From Myxococcales bacterium (GTDB taxonomy: Bacteria; Myxococcota_A; UBA9042), in NCBI GenBank assembly GCA_947491025.1, contig CANLIC010000012.1:1-64000 (forward strand): 64,000 nt of DNA. Reading direction: 5' to 3'. Both the position numbers and the translations under genes were made by a program. The notes below the pieces were generated by a model, which saw only the letters and a program-made list of their open reading frames with translations, was not told the origin of the DNA and did not search any database. Shown here in pieces: positions 42,448-50,950 of the stretch (the stretch's first letter is position 1; every line of letters begins with the position of its first letter).

Positions 42448-44292
42448 GTGACACCGACCCGCGCCCCTGCACGACCCGCGGCCTCGTCGCGGCGCTATGG
42501 CTGGTTGGCCTGCGCGGCGCTCATCGCCAGTTGCGGTGGCAGCGACGCGGGCAGCAGCGATACCACCGCGGGAGCGGTCGACGGCGACACAGCCGGTGCG
42601 GACGCCGCGGTCGGCGTCGATGGCTTCCATGGCGGCGAGATCCACGTCGGCGACGGCGCGTCGGTCGACGCGGCGGCCGGCCTTGACGCGAGCGATGCCG
42701 GGTCAGACGGGGCGGCAGACGGGGCCATGGACAGCGACGCCGCGGCCCCCAGCGACGGTGGCCTCACCTTTGACGTCGACATCGACGATCCAGACCTCGG
42801 CCCGCCGCCAGACGTCGACAAGCCGGACGTCACCTACGCGCCCCTGAAGATCGTCGCCACCGATCCGCCGACCGACGGCGAGAGCAAGGGCGTCAACGCA
42901 GCGTTCAGCGTCACCTTCGACAAGCCCATCGATCCCATCACGCTGACGCCCTACACCGTGGAGGTGCGCGGCCCGAGCGGCGCAGAGGTCGCTGGTGAGC
43001 TGACGGCCCAGGGTGCAAAGGTCAGCTTCGCAGCGACCGCGCCGCTGCCGCCCTTGAGCCGCGTCAGCGTCACGGTCACGCCGCTGGTCAGCGACGACCT
43101 GGGGCAGAGCCTGGAAGCGCCCTACACCTTCCACTTCCACACGCCGGATTTCGCGGACATGGCGCCCTACGCGCAGCTCGCCTCCCGCTACGCGCCGCGC
43201 TTCGACGTCGCGCTCTCGGAAGGGGCCGACGACGCCTTCGACCTGCTGCGCAGCCCGACCGACATCGGCTGGGACCTCGCCAACGCCGGCGGGGTGGCCG
43301 CTTCGACGCCAGCGCTGGCCCGCGTTGCCGCCGTCGTCATCGAGAGCCACAGCCACTTCTTCATTCACTACCAGCTGTTCTGGCATCGTCGCCCGGCGCA
43401 GCCCGGCACCGTCGGGTTCGACAACGACAGCGCCAGCGTCACCGTCATCGTCGCGCGCTACCCGCAGCAGCGGCCCGTCGGCCTGCAGACCTGGTGGAAG
43501 CGCGCCGACGACGAGCAGATGTGGCTGTGGCTGACCGACGACGCCGCCGTGCTGCCGCAGGGGGCCAAGCCGAGCAGCTTCGGCGTGCGGGCGATTCTGC
43601 CGTCTGCACAGCTATTTCCGCCGACTACCGACGGCCTCGGCTGCGCCGCAAGCTCGTCGAGCTGTCAGGCGCGGCGGGCGCCGCTGCTGCTGCAGGGCGG
43701 TAGCCACCGCGTCTGCCTGCGCCTCGACGGCGGGGAGTCGGCCGGCGCCAAGGCCTGCCAGTGGGACGCTGCGACGGAGGCCTCGAGCCGCCTGCTGCGC
43801 TACCAGCTCGCCAACGCGCCGACCGCAGCCAGCGCCGCCGGCGTCGAGAAGGGCCAGGCGCCCAAGGAGTTCGCCTACGCCCTGGAGCCCCTGACCACCA
43901 CCTTTTTTGCCCGCCGAGGCGGCCCGCTGCTCTTCGGCGGCAAGGCCGATATCAGCTTCGTGTACACGCCGCCGCCGGGCCGTCCCGCCGGGCAAAAGGT
44001 GGCCATGGGCAGCAAGTTCGTCGGCGGCAAGGGCAGCGAGTTCGGCCGGCCGCTGTGGGCCTTCCGCTGGAAGCCGGCAAGCAATGACTCTTACTACGAT
44101 CTTCCGCGCGGCACCGTGGCGCTCGATCCGGCCTACGCGCTCTGGAAGCGGCTCGGCGGCGGAGCGGGCGGGCCCGTCGAGTTCGACCCGATCTCCAAGG
44201 CCGGCTGGTCGCTCGCGACCTGCTTCAACCCGCTCTTGTTCTTGGACGCGCGCGGCGATGCCCCTTGCCTCGGCAGTCTGGGCGGGCCCTAA
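42448..44292 (+). CDS. Lipoprotein with Big_5/SbsA-like Ig domain
   Basis: 614 residues from the GTG at 42448, with GAGG upstream; an ATG at 42388 is a weaker alternative. Lipobox LIASC. An Asp/Ala/Gly linker runs to about residue 125. Residues 130-230 look like a Big_5 Ig-like domain (IVATDPPTDGESKGVNAAFSVTF..., ITLTPYTVEVRG). The rest is a large unrecognised domain with several His/Trp motifs (ESHSHFFIHYQLFWHR) and DFDNDS-type acids. Possible hydrolase or binding protein; no family assigned. Confidence 0.75.
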   Translation: MTPTRAPARPAASSRRYGWLACAALIASCGGSDAGSSDTTAGAVDGDTAGADAAVGVDGFHGGEIHVGDGASVDAAAGLDASDAGSDGAADGAMDSDAAAPSDGGLTFDVDIDDPDLGPPPDVDKPDVTYAPLKIVATDPPTDGESKGVNAAFSVTFDKPIDPITLTPYTVEVRGPSGAEVAGELTAQGAKVSFAATAPLPPLSRVSVTVTPLVSDDLGQSLEAPYTFHFHTPDFADMAPYAQLASRYAPRFDVALSEGADDAFDLLRSPTDIGWDLANAGGVAASTPALARVAAVVIESHSHFFIHYQLFWHRRPAQPGTVGFDNDSASVTVIVARYPQQRPVGLQTWWKRADDEQMWLWLTDDAAVLPQGAKPSSFGVRAILPSAQLFPPTTDGLGCAASSSSCQARRAPLLLQGGSHRVCLRLDGGESAGAKACQWDAATEASSRLLRYQLANAPTAASAAGVEKGQAPKEFAYALEPLTTTFFARRGGPLLFGGKADISFVYTPPPGRPAGQKVAMGSKFVGGKGSEFGRPLWAFRWKPASNDSYYDLPRGTVALDPAYALWKRLGGGAGGPVEFDPISKAGWSLATCFNPLLFLDARGDAPCLGSLGGP

Positions 44293-44299
44293 GGGGCGA

Positions 44300-45259
44300 T
44301 CAACCTTCGGGTTCTGAGCCCTCAGCGGGCGTAGCGCCGCGGCTGGACTTCAAGACATGCTCCGCCCGACGGAGTTCGCGCGCCACCAGCACGGCGTCGG
44401 GCCGCAGGTCGACGCCGACGAGCAAGCGGACCTCCCGCCAGCGATCTCCGGGCTGCGACTGGCGCATCAGCCAGAGCGCGCGCGTGAGCGGGCCGCCCAG
44501 CACGAACTCGGCGTCCGGCGGCGTCGCCAGCACGAGGCTCGTCGGCAGCGCGTCGGCCATGGCGAGCAGCGGGTCCTCAGCCACGAGGCCGAGCCCGGGC
44601 CCGTCGACGACGCCAGCGCGCTGGAGCCACGCCTGCGCCTCGTGCAGGGCGCCGACGCCGGGCAGCAGCAGCAAGGTCGGGCCAGCCACCTGCAAGCGCA
44701 AGGCAGCGGCGGCTGCAGCCTCGTAGCGGCCGACGAGGCCTCGGTGCGGCTCGGTGTCGACATCGACCCAGAGCGGGTTGAGCGTCTCGAGGACATCATC
44801 GAAGGCGAGGCGGACACGGCGACCGCTCCAGAGCAGCATCCCGGCCCGCAGCTGGGCCGTGGGCGGCGGCATCCCGGCGGCGGCGGCGGTCTGGCGCAAG
44901 GCGAGGGCGTGCGCCAGGTCGGCGCCAGCCTCGGCGTCGCGGGCGGCGACGGCGGCGTGGACGAGCTCCAGCAGCTCAGCAGCGAGCAGGGCCGCGGCCG
45001 GCGTGGCCAGCACCTGCAGCCGTCGCGACTCGGCGAGCGCGCGAGCGTCGAGCGCGGGGTCGTGCCAAGGGATGAGCATCGGCTCCTCGCCGAGCGCGAC
45101 GTGGTGGGCACGGGCGCGGAGGATCGCCCACTCCAGGTCCGAGAAAGGCGCGTCGTCGAGCCCTGCGCCGGGCAGCGCGTCCTGCAGGCCGCGAAAGGGC
45201 CGGGCCTCGGAGGTGACGCGCGCTGGGGCGGGGCGGCGCGGCGATGGGCGGGCATTCAT
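44300..45259 (-). CDS. Conserved-looking protein of unknown function
   Basis: 319 residues from the ATG at 45259 (MNARPSPRRP). Ala/Leu/Arg-rich, mostly helical, without signal peptide or membrane segments, so probably cytoplasmic. Segments such as LVLATPPDAEFVLGGPL and VRLLVGVDLRPDAVLVAREL look folded and the frame has natural codon use. No motif I recognise. It converges on the preceding lipoprotein gene with seven bases between stops. Confidence 0.65.
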   Translation of the reverse strand: MNARPSPRRPAPARVTSEARPFRGLQDALPGAGLDDAPFSDLEWAILRARAHHVALGEEPMLIPWHDPALDARALAESRRLQVLATPAAALLAAELLELVHAAVAARDAEAGADLAHALALRQTAAAAGMPPPTAQLRAGMLLWSGRRVRLAFDDVLETLNPLWVDVDTEPHRGLVGRYEAAAAAALRLQVAGPTLLLLPGVGALHEAQAWLQRAGVVDGPGLGLVAEDPLLAMADALPTSLVLATPPDAEFVLGGPLTRALWLMRQSQPGDRWREVRLLVGVDLRPDAVLVARELRRAEHVLKSSRGATPAEGSEPEG

Positions 45260-45424
45260 GGCCGCAGTTTGGGGCGCGGCCCTGCGCCTTCGCAAGCAGC
45301 GGCTGGCAGTACAATGCCGAGAGGTGCGCCTCGGCGCCGCGTGGCGAGGCGACGGAGGGGTCGATAGACAGCGCACGGCGACCTCGCCATCCTACCGCCG
45401 CGCACCCGCCGCGCCAGGAGCCCC

Positions 45425-46273
45425 ATGGATCTCGCCCACGCCCGCAGCCTTGGACCCGCCGGCCTCTGGCGCGCCATCATCATCGAGCCGTGGGAGCGCA
45501 TCGATCGCGACAACGTCGGGCCGCGCGTCGGCCGCTTGAGCGCGCGGGAAGCGGCGTTTGTGACCGCGGTCACCACCGCGTTGATGCTGACATTCCTGCG
45601 CTTTGTGGTGATGGACCGCGGCATCCAGTCCGGGGTCGCTGGCGTCATGGTCGCGATCGGCGGCGCGCTCTCGCCCAGCCTCGGCGAGACCCTACAGGAC
45701 CACCACCGCCTGCTGGTCAACTGCGCCTGGGTCCTCGGCTGCGTCGTCGGCTACACGCTGATCCCGGCGGCGGTAGTGCGCATCGTTTTTGGCATGACGC
45801 TGGCCGATTTCTACCTGGCGCCGCGCGAGTACTGGAAGCACCTGCCGGTCTACGCCCTGCTCTTTCTGCCCGTGGGCATCTTGATCCTCGTCTTCGCCGG
45901 CTCGCCTGACTTCGCGGCGCAGTACCCCTTCTACAAAGATCAGCACGGCTGGGCTGACCTCCTGGTCTGGGAGGCGGCCTACGGCGTGCAGTTCTTCGCC
46001 CTGGAATTCTTCTTCCGCGGCTTCTTGTTGCGCGGACTCGCTGCCGAAATGGGCAGCATGGCTGTGCTGGTGATGATGATTCCGTACTGCATGATCCACT
46101 TCGGCAAACCGCTACCCGAGTGCCTGGGCTCCATCATCGCGGGCCTCGTTCTGGGCGTACTGGCCATGGACACCCGCAGCATCTGGGGCGGCGTGACCAT
46201 CCACGTCGCCGTGGCCTGGGGCATGGACTTTGCGGCGCTGGCTCAGAAGGGCGTGCTGAGCCGCCTCGAGTAG
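45425..46273 (+). CDS. CPBP-family intramembrane protein (CAAX protease-like)
   Basis: 282 residues with about seven hydrophobic helices. Family motif 1 (EExxxR) appears as LEFFFRG with Glu194 and Arg198; the first Glu is Leu. Motif 2 is YCMIHFGKPLPE (His), motif 3 IHVAVAWGMDF (His). The pattern fits PF02517 but the catalytic first Glu is replaced, so it may be a non-proteolytic member. AGGAG lies before the ATG. Confidence 0.78.
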   Translation: MDLAHARSLGPAGLWRAIIIEPWERIDRDNVGPRVGRLSAREAAFVTAVTTALMLTFLRFVVMDRGIQSGVAGVMVAIGGALSPSLGETLQDHHRLLVNCAWVLGCVVGYTLIPAAVVRIVFGMTLADFYLAPREYWKHLPVYALLFLPVGILILVFAGSPDFAAQYPFYKDQHGWADLLVWEAAYGVQFFALEFFFRGFLLRGLAAEMGSMAVLVMMIPYCMIHFGKPLPECLGSIIAGLVLGVLAMDTRSIWGGVTIHVAVAWGMDFAALAQKGVLSRLE

Positions 46274-46299
46274 GCCGCGAGCCTGAGGGGACGCGGAGT

Positions 46300-48378
46300 T
46301 CAGGGCTTGGCGCCGGCGTTGATCCAGGCCTGCAGCGCGTCGCCCGCGGCCTTAGAGATGCCGGACGTGCCATCGGGCATCTTGTCGCCGCAGCTGAGCG
46401 GGACGCCCTGCACCATCTTGGCCACAAACGTGCTGGCGGCGGCGTTGCCCGGGACCACCAGCTTGCCGCCGCAGTGGAAGCCATTGATCACGGTCTGGTA
46501 GGCCTGGCTCTGGCTGCCGTAGCCGCCATGGCAGCCGCTGCAACCGTTGCCTTGGATGGCCAGCTTGTAGACCTCGGCCCAGGTCGGGCCGCCGCAGGTG
46601 GTCGGGCCGCCCTTGCAGGCACCGTTCTGGCAGGCGTCGTTGGGCGTACAGGCGTCGCCGTCGTCGCAGCCGACGCCGTCGGCGACCGCTGCGGTCTCGC
46701 AGAGCCCGGTCTTGGCGGTGCAGGCGACCTGCTTGCAGGGCGGCGCATTAGGGCAGCTGACCAGCGTGGCCGGGTTGATCACGCACTTGTTCTGCTTGCA
46801 CATCAGCGTGCCATTGCAGAGGTCGCCGTCATCGCTTGCCTGGCAGTCGCTATCGATCTTGCACTGACAGACATCAGAACCGGGCTTGCAGTCACCAGCG
46901 GCGCAGGCGTCGCCAACGGTGCAGGGTTCCCCGTCGCTGCACGGGAAACCGGTAGCGGTCGCGACCTGGGCGCAAGTGCCGGCCTTGGGCTGGCAGGCGT
47001 TCTTGAGGCAGGGGGTGTCGGCGCTACCATCGCAGGTGACGAGAGTCTTGGCGTCGAGCGCGCAGGCGAACTTGCTACAAATCAACGTGCCGTTGCAGGC
47101 ATTGCCATCCTCGAATGCACCGCAGTCGGCGTTCTGTTTGCACTGGCAGATGTCGGTTCCGGGCTTGCAGAGACCGCCATCGCAGCCATCTCCGGCCGTG
47201 CAGGGGTCACCGTCGTCGCAGAACGCGAACTTTTCAGCGGCGACCTGGGTACAGGTGCCCGTCTTGGGCTGGCACTGGTTCTGGCTGCAAGCGGTGTCGG
47301 ACTTGGCATCGCAGGTCACGATGGTCTTGGTGTCGACGACGCAAACGTTCTTGCTGCAGATGAGCGAGCCGTTGCAGGCATTGCCGTCCTCGAAAGCGCC
47401 GCAATCGGTGTCGATCTTGCACATGCAGCTCTGGATTCCTCCCGTGCAGCTGCCGGCCTGGCAGTCCTCCCCAACGCTGCAGGGATCGCCATCGTCGCAG
47501 ATCTTGCCATTGACCTTGGGGGTGTCTTTGCAAGCGCCAGACTTCGGGTCACAAGCGTGGACGTTGCAGAGGTCAGACTTGGCGGGGTCGCAGACCGGAA
47601 TGCTCGACGGCACCACCTTGCAGACGTGCGGAAACGCGAACTTATCGCAGGCCAGCGCGCCGTTGCAGGCGTCTCCGTCGTCGAAGCCGGCGCAGTCCTT
47701 GTCGTTCTCGCATTGGCAGACGTTCGCGCCAGCGACGCAAGCGCCGCTTTTGCACGCGTCCTCAAGCGTGCAGGGCTTGCCGTCCTGACAGGCCGTGCCG
47801 TTGGGCTTGGCGAGCGGGGTGCAAGCGCCCGTGGCGGGATGGCAGTTGGAGGTCTGGCAAGCGTTGTCGAGCGTGGGGTCGCAGACGACGGCGGTGCCGG
47901 GCGCGACGCCGCAGCGATAGGGGAAGACGCCGAGCTTGCAGACGGGCTTGCCGGCGCAGAGATCGGCCCCGAGCAGGCAATCGGCGTCCGCCTCGCACTC
48001 GCAGAGCTGGATGGCGCCGGCCAGGCACACCCCGGCCTTGCAGCGATCGCCGGCGCTGCATGGGTCGCCGTCGTCGCAGTCGACGCCATCGATGGGACAG
48101 GGTCCAACGTCGACCGGCGAGACGTCGACGCTTGCTTCGGCGGCGTCGACGGCGGCGGCCGAAGTGTCGGCCTCCGCATCGGCCGTCAGCACATCGGCGC
48201 TGACGTCGGCGGCGGAGTCCGACGCACTGGCCGCGTCAGCGGCGGCGGCCGAGGCGTCGTCACCGGCGGCTGGCCCCTCGCTGCAAGCGCTCTGCAGCGC
48301 CCCCATCAGCGCAAGCGCGGAAAAGATGCCAACGAGGCGCCCGCGTCCCGCGTCTCCCGCTTCGCCCATTCGCTGCAT
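46300..48378 (-). CDS. Cys-rich repeat lipoprotein with C-terminal c-type cytochrome domain
   Basis: 692 residues. The ATG at 48378 has GGGGGA eight bases upstream; ATGs at 48396 and 48369 are alternatives. Lipobox ending GALQSAC near 28. An Asp/Ala/Ser linker to about 85, then about 500 residues of CDDGDPCTxxDxC repeats, many in a double form with CKxxxDCxxxxDGxxCNGxLxC. Residues about 605-692 carry CSGCH (heme-binding C-x2-C-H) and KMPDG (likely axial Met), the pattern of a small class I-like cytochrome c. Probably an exported multi-disulfide redox or electron-transfer protein on the outer membrane. Confidence 0.85.
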   Translation of the reverse strand: MQRMGEAGDAGRGRLVGIFSALALMGALQSACSEGPAAGDDASAAAADAASASDSAADVSADVLTADAEADTSAAAVDAAEASVDVSPVDVGPCPIDGVDCDDGDPCSAGDRCKAGVCLAGAIQLCECEADADCLLGADLCAGKPVCKLGVFPYRCGVAPGTAVVCDPTLDNACQTSNCHPATGACTPLAKPNGTACQDGKPCTLEDACKSGACVAGANVCQCENDKDCAGFDDGDACNGALACDKFAFPHVCKVVPSSIPVCDPAKSDLCNVHACDPKSGACKDTPKVNGKICDDGDPCSVGEDCQAGSCTGGIQSCMCKIDTDCGAFEDGNACNGSLICSKNVCVVDTKTIVTCDAKSDTACSQNQCQPKTGTCTQVAAEKFAFCDDGDPCTAGDGCDGGLCKPGTDICQCKQNADCGAFEDGNACNGTLICSKFACALDAKTLVTCDGSADTPCLKNACQPKAGTCAQVATATGFPCSDGEPCTVGDACAAGDCKPGSDVCQCKIDSDCQASDDGDLCNGTLMCKQNKCVINPATLVSCPNAPPCKQVACTAKTGLCETAAVADGVGCDDGDACTPNDACQNGACKGGPTTCGGPTWAEVYKLAIQGNGCSGCHGGYGSQSQAYQTVINGFHCGGKLVVPGNAAASTFVAKMVQGVPLSCGDKMPDGTSGISKAAGDALQAWINAGAKP

Positions 48379-48623
48379 CGACTGCTTCCCCCACATCGCC
48401 CGGCCGATACGCTGCCCAAACTTGAACCGGGACGCAAATTCGCGAGCCCGGACCCACGGTCCGGGTCGGCGACCGCGACTACGAAGCGCCGCCGCCAGCG
48501 CAGTGGAGACTCGGGACCCCACACTGCGCAACGCGGCTCGGCCGCGCAGTTGCACGACCACTTGGGCTGCGCCACCTTCGTTGTGGGCGGATCGCGTGGT
48601 CCGTAGAGGCGCCGGAGGAGAGC

Positions 48624-49850
48624 ATGCCCATCCAAGGTCCAAGGCAGGCGCCGGGTGCTCAGCAGCGTCCCGGCCCCCAGCGGCCTGGCAGCGGCGGCGG
48701 CGGCGCAAACCCGGCCTCCTCACTCGACTACGCGACAGGACAGCGCTTTCTCAGCCCCGATGGCGGCCGCGCCGGCACCGCAGCCTCGCAGGGTGGCCTG
48801 CTGCAGGTCGGCAGCGTGGGGCCTGCAGTCACCACCTTGCAGACGCAGCTGACGCGGCTCGGCTACCGACCGGGACCCGTGGACGGCGAGCTCGGACCCA
48901 AGACGAAGGCCGCGGTGACCCGGCTGCAGCAGGCCAAGGGGCTGCCGGCCGATGGCATTGTGGGGCCAGAGACCCGCGGCGTTCTCGAGGCGGCGTTGGC
49001 GACGGCGCCGACGCCAGCCGGGCCGCCCCAGGCGACCGCAGGCAATCCGGGCGGCGGGCAAGCGCCGGCGCCAGCGCAGCGGCCCCGAATCAAGCCGCCG
49101 CAGGTCTCGCCGGGCGCCAGCGGCCCGGCGGTGGTGTTGCTGCAGAAGGAGCTCAAGGAGCGCGGTTTTGACCCGGGCGGTGTCGACGGCGACTTCGGTC
49201 CCGCCACCGCCGCCGCGGTCCGCGCGTTCCAACGAGCGCAGGGGCTGGACGTCGACGGCGTCGTCGGCGGCTCGACGTGGGAGGCCCTCGGCTACCAGCT
49301 CGGCGGCGATTCCCGCGAGGTGAACCTGCCGGCGAATGGTCAACGACCGCGCCCGGGCGGGGGTGGCCGTGACGGACCGCCACCGCCGGTGCCGGGCCGC
49401 GACGATCCCGACCTCCGCGAGCGCATCCTCGCCCACGCCCGTGGCGAGCTCGGCAAGAAAGAAGCGGGTTGGAACGGCGGCGACGCCAAGAAGTACCAGG
49501 AGTACTTCGGTCGAGGCCGCGAGCCCTGGTGCGCCGACTTCGTGTCGTGGGTCTACACCCAGGCCGGCAAGCCGATGGACAACCCGTACGTGCCGAGCAT
49601 CGTCAATCAGCTCAAGAAGGCCGGACGCTGGCGCACCAGCAGCCCGCGCCCCGGCGACATGGTGATCTTCGACTGGAACCACGACGGCGTGGCGGACCAC
49701 ATCGGCATCGTCGCCGAGGTGCTGCCGAATGGCCGCGTGCGGACCATCGAGGGCAACACCGGCGACCCGGCCGGCCGTGGCCCCGAGGGTGTCTACGAGC
49801 GCTCGCGCACCAAGGGCACCATCATGGGCTACGGCGACGCGACCGGCTGA
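48624..49850 (+). CDS. Peptidoglycan-binding CHAP-domain amidase with Y-A-x5-L-x-P tag
   Basis: 408 residues, no signal peptide. N-terminal Pro/Gln/Gly-rich stretch with DYATGQRFLSP near residue 35. Two PG_binding_1 domains at about 60-120 and 163-228 (VGSVGPAVTTLQTQLTRLGY, then SGPAVVLLQKELKERGF). CHAP domain at about 265-400: catalytic Cys in EPWCADFVSWV, His in DGVADHIGIV, and IEGNTG. It would cut peptidoglycan cross-links. GGAGGAG precedes the ATG. Without a signal peptide it needs a dedicated export route or lysis; the tag may relate to that. Confidence 0.9.
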   Translation: MPIQGPRQAPGAQQRPGPQRPGSGGGGANPASSLDYATGQRFLSPDGGRAGTAASQGGLLQVGSVGPAVTTLQTQLTRLGYRPGPVDGELGPKTKAAVTRLQQAKGLPADGIVGPETRGVLEAALATAPTPAGPPQATAGNPGGGQAPAPAQRPRIKPPQVSPGASGPAVVLLQKELKERGFDPGGVDGDFGPATAAAVRAFQRAQGLDVDGVVGGSTWEALGYQLGGDSREVNLPANGQRPRPGGGGRDGPPPPVPGRDDPDLRERILAHARGELGKKEAGWNGGDAKKYQEYFGRGREPWCADFVSWVYTQAGKPMDNPYVPSIVNQLKKAGRWRTSSPRPGDMVIFDWNHDGVADHIGIVAEVLPNGRVRTIEGNTGDPAGRGPEGVYERSRTKGTIMGYGDATG

Positions 49851-49854
49851 GCCT

Positions 49855-50841
49855 GTGGCGAGCGGCCCACCAGCCAGCCCGCGACTGAGCTTGGTTGATG
49901 CCCAGGCCGCCATGCGCCGGGCCACTCGCGCCGCCATCGCGGTGGCGGCGGCCCTGCTCCTCCTCAAGGCCATCGGCTGGTGGTCGAGCCGCAGCGCGGC
50001 GCTCTTCGCCTCGCTCACCGACAGCAGCCTCGACTTGCTGGCCTCGGGCCTCAACGCCTGGGCGATCGCGCGGGCGATGGCACCGGCCGACCGCGAACAC
50101 CGCCACGGCCACGGCAAGCTCGAGGCGCTGGCGGCGCTGGCCCAGGCCGTGCTGATCACCGCGGCAGCGCTCACCGCGGCCTGGCAGGGCTGGCTGGCCA
50201 TTCGCGAGCCACAGGGCATCGGCCCAAGCGGCATGGCGATCGCGGTGATGGTGGTGTCGCTGGTCGCCACCGTCTGGCTGGTCCGACTGCAACGGCAGGC
50301 GGCAGGCGCGACGGGGTCGCTGGCGATCGCCGCCGACTCGCTGCACTACAGCGGCGACATCGGCCAGAACGCGGGTGTGCTCATCGGCATCGCCGCCTCG
50401 GTCTGGCTCGACCTCGCGTTCGTCGACGGCGCCGTGGGTCTGCTGGTCGCGCTCTGGATCGGCCGCGGAGCCATCGCCATCGGCCGCTCGGCCGTCGATC
50501 AACTCCTCGACAGCGAGGCGGACGATGAGACCCGCGCCGAGGTCTTGCGCTGCCTGCGTGAGCAGCCAGGGGTGCGCGGGGTCCACGACCTGCGCAGCCG
50601 TCGCAGCGGGCCGCAGCTCCACGCCACCGCCCACCTCGCGGTCGACGGCGAGATGACGGTCAAAGCCGCACACGAGCTCGCCACCGCCGCAGAGGAGCGT
50701 CTGCAAGCCCAATTCCCCGGCGGCCACTTCGTGCTTCACGTCGATCCCGATGACCTCGACCGCGAAGACCCCTTCGGCGATGATCCGGCCGGCGGCGAAC
50801 CTGGCCGCTCGACCCAGGGGGCGGGCGCAAGGCCAGCCTGA
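49855..50841 (+). CDS. Cation diffusion facilitator (FieF-like metal exporter)
   Basis: 328 residues from a GTG four bases after the CHAP stop. Six transmembrane helices. Metal-site residues in helix 2, TDSSLDLLASGLN (two Asp), and helix 5, AADSLHYSGDIGQN (Asp/His and Asp), then a cytoplasmic domain with LRSRRSGPQLHATAHLAVD and HVDPDD. It exports divalent metals such as Zn or Fe against protons. The upstream frame inside the CHAP gene is a chance extension. Confidence 0.9.
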   Translation: MASGPPASPRLSLVDAQAAMRRATRAAIAVAAALLLLKAIGWWSSRSAALFASLTDSSLDLLASGLNAWAIARAMAPADREHRHGHGKLEALAALAQAVLITAAALTAAWQGWLAIREPQGIGPSGMAIAVMVVSLVATVWLVRLQRQAAGATGSLAIAADSLHYSGDIGQNAGVLIGIAASVWLDLAFVDGAVGLLVALWIGRGAIAIGRSAVDQLLDSEADDETRAEVLRCLREQPGVRGVHDLRSRRSGPQLHATAHLAVDGEMTVKAAHELATAAEERLQAQFPGGHFVLHVDPDDLDREDPFGDDPAGGEPGRSTQGAGARPA

Positions 50842-50882
50842 CGCTGCGGCAGCCTGGCGCTGCGGCAGCCTGACACTGCGGC
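50835..50882 (+). repeat. 16-bp tandem minisatellite over the CDF stop codon
   Basis: Three consecutive units of AGCCTGACGCTGCGGC (single-base changes only), the first containing the TGA stop at 50839-50841, followed by a degenerate fourth copy to 50898. Confidence 0.75.
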
Positions 50883-50950
50883 GGCCCGACGCAGTACGGC
50901 GCTGACCTAGCCGCGGCTGCGCGCCGATGACACGAGCGACGGGAGCAGCG

